From Eretmocerus hayati (lineage: Eukaryota; Arthropoda; Insecta; Hymenoptera; Aphelinidae), in NCBI GenBank assembly GCA_029851415.1, contig CM056742.1, forward strand, positions 63,436,454 through 63,500,453: a DNA stretch of 64,000 nt, given 5' to 3'. The first letter of the stretch is position 1. Every line of letters begins with the position of its first letter. Positions 46,601 to 58,405 of the stretch are shown here, one piece after another. Position numbers and translations under genes: made by a program. The notes below the pieces were generated by a model that saw only the letters and a program-made list of their open reading frames with translations, was not told the DNA's origin and searched no databases.

Positions 46601-48869
46601 TAAAAATTGGTATTAAATTTTTTTGCACGGATTCCGAGGATCAAGATTAGGCTCCAAATTGGGCTAACTTGTCTCAGGTTGTCATGAGATGGTTTCCAAG
46701 TTGTCCGCATACCTGATTCCCATCCAGAGAGGAACAATCTCGATGTTGTCTTAACTGATATCATGTCATTCATCAAGAAGGATGAATCCGGGATTATCTG
46801 GCACCAATTTCCGAATGGGATTCCAGCTAAAAATGTAGCTCACCCCACACAGAATGTCATATGATAGTTTGGGCAGCATATCGATCTTGGATCAAGCGTT
46901 TCCAACCGGATTTGGACTGAGCTTATCTATATTTTCTCATAATATACATGTGATAATTTTCAGCCCTATCCCCATAATCGACATTCAGTTCAAAATATTG
47001 CTCACTCATCACGATATTAAATGGAACAGTTCCTAAGTTGACAGTATATCGGAATCTCATCCAAAATCTAGCATTTTCAATAATTCTCAAATCGAAGTCG
47101 TGTCAAATTTTGCATGAATCGCGTCTTAAATTTCTTAGCACCAGATTCCGGGATGGAGACCCGGGTCAAAATGTAGCTCACTCATCCCAAAATGTTATGG
47201 AATAGTTTTTAAGTTGGCAGCATATCGGAATCTCATCTAGAATCCACCATTCTTGATCATGTTTGAATCGAGATCGTGTCAAATTTTGCATGATTCGCGT
47301 CTCAGATTTCTTGGCACCAGACTTCGGGATGGAGATACAGTTCAAAATATAGCTCACTCATCCCAGAATGTTATGAAGTAGTTTCTAAGTTGGCAGCATA
47401 TCGGAATATCATCTAGAATCCAGCATTTCCAATAATTGTTTAATCGAAGTCGCGTCAAATTTTGCAAGAATCGCGTCTCAGATTTCTTGGCACCCGATTT
47501 CGAAATCGGAATTCACTTCAAAATGTTGCTCACTCATCCCAGAATGTTATGAAATAGTTCCTCAGTTGGCAGCATATCGGAATCTCATTCAGAATCCAGC
47601 ATTTTCAATAATCTTTCAATCAAAGTCGCGTCAAATTTTGCGTGGAGTGCATGCGCGATCCCCTGGCACCGATATCCAGGATTGGAATTTAGCTCAAAAT
47701 GTAGTTTACTCATCCCAGGATGTCATGTAATAGTTTTTAAGTTGGCAGCATATCGAATCTTCATCTGGAATCGGGCATTTCCAATCGAGTTTCGACCGAA
47801 CTCGTGTAAATTTCCGCTTAGAATGAATCTTAGATTTCTTGGCACCGATCCCCAGAATCGAGATTCAGCTTGAAATGGAGCTGACTCATTTCAGAAGGTC
47901 ATAGAATAGTTTGCAAGTTGGCAGCATATGGAATTCTTATCTAGAATCAGGCATTTTTGATCGAATTCCGACCGAACTCGTGTCAATTCTCGCATAAAAT
48001 TGATATGGAAATCTCTGTAACCAATTCCTTGCATCGGGGTTAGGCTCGAAAGTTTGCTCACCATCTTCAGGATATGACTAAACCGTTTCCGACTTGGCAG
48101 CATATCAAAATCCTACCTAGATACTGCTATATAGCGATGTTGGCAGTGCTCAAAGAACAGTTCGAGCTAATAGTAGATCTCAAAGCTGTCAGCACCAATC
48201 CCTAGACATGGGATTGAGCTTAGAATCTTGTTAGTCAATGACGTAATACACCACAAGTATTCTCAACATGGCAGCAGAACCGCAAACTACCTCAAAACCG
48301 TGATTTTGGTGAAATTCTCACAGTTTGGCATTCGATTATGAACAAAAGTTGGTGTCCAGGATCCCAGCACGTATTCCAAGACTCGGGATTGAGTTAGAAA
48401 ATTCGTTCATCCAAATCAAAATGTGATAGAATCTTCGCAAATTCGGCAGCAAGTCAAAATCTCGTCAAAAATGAATCATCTTCAATGAGATTCGTACCGA
48501 AATAGGGTCAATTTTTCCATAAAATCGATCTAGAAATTTCTGGCACCAATTCCTTGCATCGGGGTTGGGCTTGAAATTCTGTTAACCATATCCAGAATAT
48601 GACTAAACCGTTTCCGACTTGGCAGCATATCAAAATCCTACCTAGAAACTGTCATATAGCGATGTTGGCAGTGCCCAAGGGACAGTTCGAGCTAATAATA
48701 GATCTCAAAGCTGTCAGCACCAATTCCTAGACGTGGGATTGAGCTTAAAATCTTGTTAGTCAATGACGTAATACACCACAAGTATTCTCAACATGGCAGC
48801 AGAACCGCAAACTACCTCAAAACCGTGATTTTGGTGAAATTCCTACATTTTGGCACTCCATTATGACGA
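46601..48869 (-). repeat. Right arm arrays (inner ~176-bp and outer ~525-bp repeats)
   Basis: Reverse-complement relatives of the left-arm arrays, with fewer units: about seven inner monomers and two higher-order outer units, against about 16 and four on the left. Confidence 0.85.
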
Positions 48870-49208
48870 AAATTCATCCTCAGAGATCCCAGCACTTGTT
48901 CCCGGACCTGGGGTTGGGCTGAAACTCTAGGTATGCGCGCGAAGAATGTCTATCGAGTGTTTCCCAGGTGGCAGTAGGACTCATGCCCCGGACACCCCAA
49001 GTTCATTTTTCGGTAATATCCGTGTTAATATTTTTTTTTTCCATTCAACTCCTCCCCCCTCCATCCTTTCGCATTTAAGTAAAAAACAGGTAGGCACATC
49101 TTGTAGCTTAGGAAATTACGAAGAAAATCCATTTTGTTCCATCTCGATAGCTCATGAATTGGAGTGAAGCGGATTATCCGGCACTCTTGAGTCCCCACAA
49201 GTATAGTG
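48870..49208 (-). repeat. Outer inverted repeat, right
   Basis: Mirror of 40822-41160; ends CAAGTATAGTG beside CGTCG. Confidence 0.88.
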
Positions 49209-49850
49209 CGTCGGTTTTACAGTAAGAGCGGACGAATCTCAACGAGGGAACGATTAAAAGGTCGAGCCAGATGTCACTCCGGAAGTAATCAACGTGAAGA
49301 AGGTGGTGCATCGGTTCCGACGGTACAAGTTCTAAACTATGTGCAAGAAGGAGATCTCGGAAGTAGTTAGAGTCTTGGTGATCTTGATGCATCGGAAAGT
49401 TGAAATCTCCAGTTATAATGAAATTGGGGTATTGTGGCGTATGTTGGGCGATGGCTGCAAACAGCGCAGTTTGATATGCCGCATTTGGATACGCTTCATT
49501 TGACTTCAACGAACATGTATTCTGGCGTATTATCAAACTGTGGATCAGAGCAGGCTATGATTCTAGATTGGTAGCAGTTCTTTACGTAGAGACCTACTCC
49601 TCCTCCACTTTTACGAGCACGATCATGATGAAGGAAATCAAAACCGTCTAGTGCAAAATTGGAAGTAGATTCATCCAGTTCAATTAAAGTTTCACTTAAG
49701 GCAATGGCGTCAAGTGAGCCATGAGAGGTTGAAAAGTATTCAAGATCATTGAAAAGCGCCGGTAGACGGTTAATGTTGCTGTGGCAGAGAGTAAAGTGGC
49801 GCTTTGATTTTGGGTTACTTGTCTGAGCAGATTTTTTTCAGATATATTGT
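49209..49850 (-). pseudogene. E3 ORF2: APE-type endonuclease part
   Basis: Readable motifs include NFIITGDFNFPMHQDHQD (the GDFN box), HHLLHVDYFRSDIWLDLLIV and SYCKTDA, in at least two frames, with upstream fragments around 49560-49850 matching the N-terminal endonuclease. The palindromic element cuts it just after YCKTD. Confidence 0.75.
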
Positions 49851-50787
49851 GGAGACTGCTGTTGTTGAGAATTTTGGAACTGTTGATGTTGGGAAGAATG
49901 TGGGTGACTGGGTGGAAAATGAGGTGACTGCGTTCGAGGAGTAAGCTGAAAGTGATTTGAAGAAGTGAGGTTAGGTTGCTGTGAAAATTGACGTATTAGG
50001 AAGGCGTTATAGTTTTGTTGTTGAGTTGTGAGGAGCATGGTATTACTCGAAGTGTGTTGGGATGAATTTGAGAATGACTGGCCTGGGATATGATTTGCGT
50101 GTGGCTGATACTGTTAAGGGGGCATTTGACCCTGGCCAGGGGCGGTTGCAGCGTGGTTTAGATTTTGATGCTGTGGAGGATTCCGAGCTTCAAGATTCAT
50201 CAGATCTGCAATGGAGTGGATTGGAATGGGGCGCGAGTCACGGTCTGGTCGCATGCAGACGATGAGTTTTCTAACAGTGGGGTGGAAGTGATTGAGCTCT
50301 TCGGATTCAATGTACGCTTCCCGAAGTGGCTCATAGGTAGGACGCGGCCAGAGAGGCGTAACACATACTTTTGTCCTTCACTTTCATTAAAAATTGACTG
50401 CGTGGTATAACTCTTCAAACGATTTGCTCTAGCCATCATCTCATTACGCACTGATGGTGAAATAAGCTTAACTACTGCTGAAAAGGAATATCTCTGTTGG
50501 GAATTATGAGATTGTGGAGCGGACTGAGTGCTGGTGTTGGAGGGCATGGGCCACAATCGGATTGATGTAATGAACTTCAAGTAGTCTTGAGCATTCATGG
50601 CATTTTGAATAGCTAGTGAAGTGTTATTAGAATGATTTAATGGAATACCTGAGACGCGCAGTTCACACGAGTCAGTAAGCAGATTGTTTGAGGTCATATG
50701 ATTCAATGTTTTACGAACTTCAGCTAGTTCTGTTTGGATCCTGTGATCAGCTTTAGCAACTGAGGATTCGAGTACGTCTAGACGATC

Positions 50788-50788
<1 letters not shown>

Positions 50789-50863
<75 letters not shown>

Positions 50864-50873
50864 TTGAAGCGCG
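50789..50873. repeat. (GA)n microsatellite inside E3 ORF1
   Basis: About 80 bp of nearly pure GA. It may be an expansion within ORF1 or the scar of a deletion or insertion. Confidence 0.9.
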
Positions 50874-51059
50874 AGTCCACAGACTGTTCAAATGGCAAAG
50901 AGTGTGTTTTGTGCCAATCGGCAAACTATGTTGGCATCTCACTCATGTTTGCTGGATCCGTGCACGATACTTTAGATGCACGTGAGTCTGATGGTGAAGG
51001 GGGGGGGGTCGAGTTGATCAGGGAGACGCTTGCGGTTTTGTGATGGGGTTACCTCTGAG

Positions 51060-51085
51060 GTGTGTGTGTGTGTGTGTGTGTGTGT
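51060..51085. repeat. (GT)n microsatellite inside E3 ORF1
   Basis: About 13 GT units, read as Thr-His repeats on the minus strand. It lies next to the point where the ORF1 frame breaks. Confidence 0.9.
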
Positions 51086-51365
51086 TTGAGAACAGTGGCG
51101 CGTTTCCTATAGTAGGCGAGACGGGAATGATGCGATCAGGCTTTGAACCGGCGGGAAGGGCTTGAGCGCCCAGCAAATTCGATGGTGTGGGAAACTGTGA
51201 CTGATCTTTATCACAAGTGGCGCAAATATGCAAGTCTACGTTCCACCGCCAAGATCCTTTCAAACACACTAGATGAAAACGCTTGTTACACAGCTTGCAT
51301 CTACATAGTGCCCTGACACCTTGTTCAATCTCAATGTTGCAAGCAGGACATATTCTATCACTCAT

Positions 51366-51993
51366 ACCGCATCAGATGCCAGAATGAGGAATAAAGTTCG
51401 TCTGTCTATATTAACAACAGCGAGAGCCTTAAGTGAGAACTTTAACAGCTGTGCGACAAATGTATGTGTTATAGATTATACGAAGCATAAGACAGGCAGC
51501 GGCATGAGTGAGCAATTGTACTGCTTCGCGATGTAAACGAACCGATTGACGCAACGATTTACTACCTGCTTTGCTATAATAGCTAGATTTGACTAATATA
51601 TGTCTACATATGTATATGTGCACAAAGCGGCAAATCGTCTTTCCCGGACACTGATGCGTTGAAATGATGATGCTCGATAAAAGTATCACCGAGCCTATAT
51701 CTCTCATTCTTAGATAAAATTTGGGCAGAACTCACTATATGGTAAGAATGATGGTAGCACTGATAGACGTTCTCGTTAAGGAGTCTGATTACACGTACAC
51801 ATACACATACAATAACTTAAAGACACAAAGACACTGCCTGCTTAAATTTTTGCTCTTGCATGATTCACTCCAGAGTGCAACAGGTCGATTCACTTCACAT
51901 TTCAGCAGCAAAACGGAATTGTGTAGATAGTTTGTTCATGAGACTGTTACGAGTTAATCGTCAGCTGTTTCGATGTCTCGTTACTGACTCGTT
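51366..51993. other. Unassigned sequence, perhaps E3 5' UTR
   Basis: No gene recognised; short chance frames only. Ends at a GA tract (51994-52012). Confidence 0.4.
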
Positions 51994-52022
51994 AGAGAGA
52001 GAGAGAGAGAGCGCGCTCGACA

Positions 52023-52889
52023 TCAACGCCCAATCTGCCCGAGCAGAACGAGCCGTGGAAGGAAGTGGTGTCGAAAAAGAACGCGAACAGGGTGAAGGAG
52101 AGAGGTAGAACAAATGGCACCGCTGGGAAGAAAGCGAAGATGAAGCCAAAACGGGTGAAGCCCGAAGCCGTCCTCGTCACGGCCAACAAAGGTGGGCCAG
52201 CCTACGCAGACATGCTGCGCAGGATGGAAACGGATGACCTCGATGAATAAGTGGGCCCTAAGGTCACGGGCATCCGCAAGACCCAAGTCCTTCTTGAACT
52301 CAAGAAGGGCACCGATGTCGCCACCGTCAAGGCAGCCTTGGCACCAGTCGTCGGGCAAGAAGGAGCTGTCCACTGTCTAGCAAACAGCACGACCCTCGAG
52401 GTGCTCGGAGTCGACTACGATGTCGACATAATCAAGGTGCGGGATGACCTCGCGAAGGCCCTACCAGAAAACAAGAAGGGTGCCGTTGTAGTCAAGTCCA
52501 TCCGGAGTGGCTACCGCGGCACCCAAACCGCTGTTGTCTCGATCGCAACGGGACTGGCCCACCATCTCCTCGACTGGAAGGAGCCAAAGGTTGGATGGGG
52601 CAGAGTCAGGATCCGCGAGAAGGGTGGCATCCCACGGTGCTATAACTGCTTAGAGTACGGCCACAAGGCCTCGGAGTGCAAAAAAGAGAAGGCAGAGGAA
52701 CGGAAACCAAAACTCTGCTTCCAATGCGGCGAACCAGGGCACCTTGCTGCGATTTGCAAGGAAAAACCAAAATGCCTAAGCTGTGCGGCGATCGAGTCCA
52801 AATCTGACCACAGATCTGGGGCCAGCAACTGCACTGCATACCAGAGGGCAAGAACCACATATAGACGCAGGAAGGAAAGAAATGGCTAG
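52023..52889 (+). pseudogene. R1-like ORF1 (gag), hybrid copy
   Basis: In-frame TAA after TDDLDE (about 52248-52250). The downstream part is identical in plan to copy X, with the three CCHC knuckles intact. Near the join it reads KTQVLLELKK where copy X has KTQEGQVILELKK. Its stop overlaps the ORF2 start, as in copy X. Confidence 0.85.
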
Positions 52890-55881
52890 CTTCATCCAAG
52901 CCAACCTCAGGAAGAGCGGGGACGCAGACGATCTCCTACACACTGTTGCCAAAGAAGGAGGGATCGATGTTCTGATTATCTCCGGACCGCCTCGGAAGCG
53001 CGAATTCTCTCGATCCACATTCGATCACTGGAGGACAGCCGTAATCCAGATCATGAATCCTGCGATCCGTGAGACTGGACCAGCTGTTAGTGGCCGCGGT
53101 TTCGCTCGAAAGACCATAAAGGGCACAGCAGTCTACAGCTGCTACTATTCGCCGTCGCTCAAGACGCACGAATTCGAAGACGAGCTCCACGACCAAGAAG
53201 AGGATGTGAGGCAATGGGGGGGGGGGGGCAGTTATAATCGCGGGGGATTTCAACTCCAAGGCAGGGCAGTCAAGCGTGGTAGAGTCCTTCCCCTCAAGCC
53301 CCTCCAGTCATGTGTAGAGAGCGCGCCGCGGCGTCGCAAGGGAGGGGCTCCTTCGCCGCGAGCCGCGACGCTCTCTGCACTTGACTGGAGGGGCTTGAGG
53401 GGAGGGACTCTACTACGCTTGACACCCCTGGAGCGCGCCGCGGCGTCGCAAGGAAGGGGCTCCTCCGCCGTGAGCCGCGACGCTCTCCGCACTTGACTGG
53501 AGGGGCTTGAGGGGAGGGACTCTACTACGCTTGACAACCCTGCTCCAAGGAACCGACTTGGAGTGGGGGGCCGCGTGATAGACGGGGGGTAATACTCGCT
53601 GATGCCATGAAGGCATTGGGATTAGTGCTCGCGAACGAGACGGGGGTTATCACCTACTACCGACACGACACTCGGTCCAGGGAGGGAGGTTCGTCTTCCG
53701 TCCTCGACCTGACGTTCATGAGCCCGTCGCTCATGGGACGTGTGACATCGTGGGAGGTTCTGGACACGGAAACATTGAGTGACCATCTAGATATTCGGTT
53801 TCGGCTTAGGACTGACAGACAGACGACACGCAGACCGTGACCGACGGGGTGGCAGGTACGCAAGCTGGATGAGGGGAAATTCCGGGAATCGATAGGAACA
53901 GCCGAAGATCTCCCGATGAACATCACCGCGGACGAGGCTGTGGATATGGTGACGACCACCATCACAAGAGCTTGTGACGCATCGATGCCTCGCAAGACAA
54001 CATCATGCTTTTGGAGGAAACCAGAGTACTGGATCACCGACGAGATAAAAGCCCTACGAAGAACGAGCAATAAGGAAAGGAGAACCGCGTGGCGATCAAA
54101 GAAACTAAAACGACCATCACTGGCGGAAGATGATAGGGCGTACAGAGAAGCAAAGAAGGCTCTTGTTCTAGCCATCTGGAGAAGCGAAGAGAAGTGCTGG
54201 GGTGAATTGTGCGACATGGTTAATGGAGACCCGTGGGGTACGCCATACCGCGTGGTCATGTCCAAGGTCCGACCCCGGAGGGGCAACCCAGCACCGACCG
54301 ATGCAGCTACCTTGCGCAGCATCGTGGGAGACCTCCTCCCAGCAGGAGAACCCAGAGTCACATTCCCTCCAGAGAGCGACGACCCCATCCCGCTCTTCAT
54401 TATGCAAGAGCTACTCATAGCGGCGAAGAGGCTGCCGAACGGCAAGGCCCCTGGCCTGGACGGCATCCCAAACGAGGCTCTGAAACTGGTCTTCAAATAC
54501 AAGCCAGATTTACTCCTCGACCTCTTCAACATCTGTCTGAGCGCGGGAAATTTCCCGGATAAGTGGAAACGCCAGAAGCTGGTCCTGATACCTAAAGGGC
54601 AAGGAGGTCAACGCCTTCTCAGCATGCTCGACAATATCGGGAAAATGTACGAGAAGATGGTGCTCAACAGGGTGGAAAAAGCCTACGAAGAGAGCGGCGG
54701 GCTATCAACAATGCAGTTTGGGTTCCGGAAGGGACGAAGCTTTGTGCACGCGATCGAGGAGATCCAAGAACGGGTTCAAGCGTCGGTAGGGAACCCATAC
54801 CAAGGAAGAGGAGGATTCTGTCCCATTATCGCATTGGACATAAAGAACGCGTTCAACTGCGCGAACTGGGAGCGAGTCTATCAATCCCAAGCAAGTAAAG
54901 TGCCGCCCTATCTACTAGCCATCACGAGTGACTATCTGCGGAACAGGACACTCGTGCACGACACCGACAAGAGACAAGAGATCCGGAACCTGTCCGCCGG
55001 AATTGGACAGGGATCGGTTTCCGGGCCGTTCAACTGGAACACCCAGTACGACAGTTTACTGTCTATTGAACTGCCCGAAGGAGTGATAATAGTGGCTTTC
55101 GCGGACGACGCGGGGCTCATCGTCTGGTCCGACAACGAGGAACTCTTGGGTAGACGCGCAAACGAGGCGCTGGCCCGAGTCTACGAGTGCATGATCAGCA
55201 GGCTCCTAGAGCTTGCTGTCAAGAAGTGCGAAGCAATCGTGGTCACAAGACGCAGAAAGTTTGACTTGTCCCACTTTTACATCAACGGGCAAGAGATCCC
55301 ACGCAAGACAGAGCTGAAATACCTCGGCGTATGGCTTGACGACAAGTTGTCGTTCAAAAAGCACATCCAGGAGGCCGCCCAGAAAGCGAGCAGGGTTGGT
55401 GCGGCGCTTCAGCGGCTGATGCCAAATATCGGGGGACCCAAGGAAAAGGGGCGCGCACTTCTCAACACCGTCAGCACCTCCATCATGCTCTACGGTGCAC
55501 CCGTGTGGGGAAAGAGAGTAATGGACGGAACGCACCCACGGAGAGATAGATTACTGGACGACGCAAGCACTGAGTGACCACGGTTGCTTTGGTGCCTATC
55601 TGACCCGGTTCAAGGAGAGGACATCCCCAGCATGCCAGTCATGCAGGGACAGCTGGGATGTCGCTGAACACGCCCTGTTCACGTGCAACGACACACAAAG
55701 AGAATGCGCCGAGTTGGATGGATGGCTGGGTGCTCAACTGTTACCTGAGAACCTCGTCCCGTACTTACTTCGCAACCAGGAGACATGGGATAGAGTTACC
55801 GGATACATCGAGGCGGTGATGACCCGTAAGGAGGAGAAAGAGAGGGAGGTGAGGCGCCTCGACGCCGGTGAATTACAGTAA
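52882..55881 (+). pseudogene. R1-like ORF2, hybrid copy
   Basis: Same endonuclease and RT as copy X, with differences. The G run before AGDFN has 13 bases instead of 12, which shifts the frame before the GDFN motif. The TGA before WQVRKL is present. The 319-bp deletion removes the region after WGKRV. The C-terminal CCHC lacks the TAG found in copy X (Trp codon instead). Confidence 0.87.
53254..53550. mobile_element. hAT-like MITE, copy 2
   Basis: The same insertion as 28880-29176, with the same CTCCAAGG duplication. It was inherited through the segmental duplication and is not an independent event. Confidence 0.85.
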
Positions 55882-56335
55882 ACCTGCCGATTCATACAGA
55901 AGAGGTTCAAATGGTTCCAGGAGGGATATGATGGACTGAAGGAGGAAGGAAGAAGAGAGAAGATCGAAGATCGAAGATCGAAAAAAGAAGAAAGAAGAAA
56001 GAAGAATGACGAGATGGAAGAAGATCGAAGAAAGGGAAACAACACCTGCGAGTCGTGAGAAGAGAGACGCTTGATCCTGAGCGCGAGACGCCACCGGCCC
56101 TGAAGTAATGCTCACGCGGTGCCGGGGCCGGATTGGTAAGTTGGTGGATCTCTCCCTTGTCCAATGGCCGACGTCAACGGAGAAGGAAGAGAGGGTTTAC
56201 CCGGTTCAGATGGCCGTATCGATGCGGATTCCAGCCCGGGACTGTTGGGGAGGTGCTGGCCAGCCGTGTTTGGCTGACCGGTGCCTCTCCTTCGTACGTC
56301 GCAGCGTATTCGCCCTACAACCACCTTGAGAAAAA

Positions 56336-56596
56336 AAATACGCTGCCAGAAGAATTTAGCAGAATGCTCCCTCATTGCCATAGAAGATGTCAACTAATCT
56401 CATATTATTCACTCAAAAATTCCAATACATTAAGTTGTTATATTGATCAATTCTCCTCATAAAATTTTTATTAAAATATTTATTCATCCAAAATATCAAT
56501 AGAATCAAATAATAAACTTAATCAAATATTCAATCCACTAGATAATAAATTGTTTCTCAATCATTTCCATATAATCTTACAAAATTTTCATGTTTA
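56336..56596. other. AT-rich spacer, copy 2
   Basis: Duplicate of 32281-32541; nothing recognised. Confidence 0.5.
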
Positions 56597-57187
56597 CTAA
56601 GGATACTCTCCAAAAATTCCAGTCAATAATATTTTCATCAAATGATTCCGCAGTATTATTTCATCAGTACAATAATTCCTCAATGACGGATCCCTACCAA
56701 AACAGATTGTTACTGCGTATGCTGTCACTAAGAGACCGCAAGAACTATAATCAATCTGTTTTTGTACCTTCTTGAATACTACGAAATCATCTTCTAGTGA
56801 AGGATACCTTTTTTTTATGAAATCCCTTTCTTTATCATCCAAATCTTTCAAACTGTGAATGTCACAATACAGGCTGTCATAAATGAATAGAAATGGTGCT
56901 TTATAATGTAAGCACCTCCAATGCTTGAAATCATTCGAGTAGAGAATTTGGATATCTTCTTAATAAGTTTCATCAATCATTCCACTTAACTGTGTCAATA
57001 CCGTGTCTATAGGATCGAAATTGAGATAATTTTTTTTTAGAACCTTCAGAAATGCATTGATTGATTCATCTCGTAACCATGATCCAGAACATAATATATT
57101 CTTTCGAATTTCATTAAACTGACTTTCTGTAATATCAATTCTTGAACATCCATGATCCTTCATTTGTCTTTGATCTTCATCTTAATA
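56597..57187 (-). pseudogene. Ulp1/C48-like protease remnant, copy 2
   Basis: Duplicate of 32542-33132 with the same internal TAA and the same His, Asp, Gln and Cys positions. One residue differs (KKVQKQ against KKVQEQ). Confidence 0.7.
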
Positions 57188-57716
57188 ACAAAAAGAATAT
57201 GTCGGTTTACAAACATATGGGTTAGAGATGACTATTCTCAGTTGTAAATAACATTCGAATTGAAAACCAATTAATCATGGTGATTATATTGGGAAGGAAA
57301 TGAACGGCTTTCTACAAATTAGTTATTTGAAGAATAAATTACGGGGTTTAAATTTTAATTTCCAGTAGGTGGGACAGAGTGATAGGAATGTAAAGGTCTT
57401 TATTCATTTCCATTGATGCGAGAATTCGATTGATGATAGAGAATTTTGGTAAATAGGTGATTACATTGGGGAAGGAACAAATCAACTGTCGGTGAACTTG
57501 AAAATTGGAACAAAGTGTATCATTTGGAACGCAAAATTTCGAGATCGATTCGACGAAATCTTTCGAGACTTTGTACATGTATTTTGGAGACTGTGGTGAT
57601 GATGCCAGTGAATTTTGAGCATGATCGGATGGATACTTTTTGACTTGTGAATTTTTTAATGAGAAATTTGAAATTTTTCGGAAAGAAGCAAATCTTATAA
57701 GTGATTTGTACTTCAT

Positions 57717-58405
57717 TTTACTTCATGAAAAAAATGTAAAGGAAGTAATTCAGATGTTTCTCGACGTACTGAATCGATTGGTTGATACGGAATTCTGATA
57801 AATTGTGATTATAATGGTTTTCTAGCGCAACGGAAGAGAGGTATGTAAAAGATAGGATAAAATGAGCTCCAATCGAAATTCCGTATTAACCAATCGATTT
57901 AGCACGCCGAGAAACGCGTAAATCAACAGCCTCAGATTTTTTGAGGAAGAAGGAGAGAATATTTTTAGTTTTTAAGATGAAAAAAAATTACAAATAAATG
58001 AAGAAAAATTCATGAGTATAAAAGTAATCATCGGGGGGCACTTAAAATCTAGCATTCCCATCTAGAGATGCCTCCAAACATGGCATAAAAATTTCAGGAT
58101 GATCGATCAAACCAGTGAGGAGTTTTGCTGAGCGATAGAAAACAACATACATACATACACACACACAGACACGGACAGAGGGCTCGAAAGACGGGGCTGT
58201 AGTAATTTTGTGAGGGCTTATAACGAAAAACTGTTACCTACATTCAATAGATCTTGGCGAAAGGAAGAGGACTGTACCGATTTCATGTGTTCAAGAGGTT
58301 CACTGGAGGAGAAAAAAATTTTTTTAGAAAAAATTTGACGAAAATTCCGCTGGCACCAAATGAATGCTTCCTCTTTTGAGAAAGCAAAAGAGGGAGAGAG
58401 AGGGA
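57717..58405. other. Spacer with foldback element, copy 2
   Basis: Duplicate of 33662-34350, including the inverted repeat (about 57750-57925) and the GA tract before E2. Confidence 0.6.

Larger units (their letters stand above)
40817..49213. mobile_element. 8.4-kb palindromic element with satellite-like arms and Transib-like ends
   Basis: The element is 40822-49208. It begins CACTATACTTGTGGGGACTC and ends with its reverse complement. CGTCG stands immediately on both sides (40817-40821 and 49209-49213), a 5-bp target duplication. Removing element plus one CGTCG rejoins the E3 endonuclease in one frame, confirming the ends. CAC-starting ends with GC-rich 5-bp duplications are the Transib pattern (consensus start CACWATG). 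The arms are inverted copies: a unique outer ~340 bp, then long arrays of ~176-bp monomers. No protein-coding gene was found, so it must be nonautonomous. The right arm is about 2.6 kb shorter than the left. Confidence 0.87.
49838..51365 (-). pseudogene. E3 ORF1: PHD-like zinc finger and coiled coil
   Basis: Start MSDRICPACNIEIEQG; the Cys/His cluster (CPAC, CKLC, FHLVC, CATC) looks like a PHD finger. The frame is broken near a (GT)n tract (51060-51085) and carries a (GA)n tract read as Ser-Leu repeats (50789-50873). The middle piece (VLESSVAKADHRIQTELAEVRKTL) looks like a coiled coil and is followed by an RNA-binding-like LRLSGRVLP segment. The end (50038-49838) is Gln/Ser/Pro-rich. Confidence 0.7.
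49209..51990 (-). mobile_element. CR1-like element E3, 5' part (ORF1, endonuclease), copy 1
   Basis: The 5' half of the element split by the palindromic insertion. The 5' boundary is not defined. It lies between the ORF1 start (51365) and the GA tract at 51994. Confidence 0.75.
52013..56335 (+). mobile_element. Hybrid R1-clade element, 5'-truncated, copy 2
   Basis: Starts abruptly at CGCGCTCGACATCAACGCC after a GA tract; equivalent to 27630 in copy X. Up to about 52293 it differs from copy X at roughly one base in seven, with indels; beyond that it is almost identical. It has the same MITE (53262-53542), lacks 319 bp of ORF2 (equivalent of 31147-31465, junction at 55520/55521), and ends with the same 3' UTR. 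Confidence 0.85.

Noticed and set aside
40822..49208. Short open frames in the palindromic element (for example 43872-44138, 45188-45382, 46854-47036)
   Set aside because: They are translations of the satellite monomers, recur on both arms in opposite strands, and change with each repeat.
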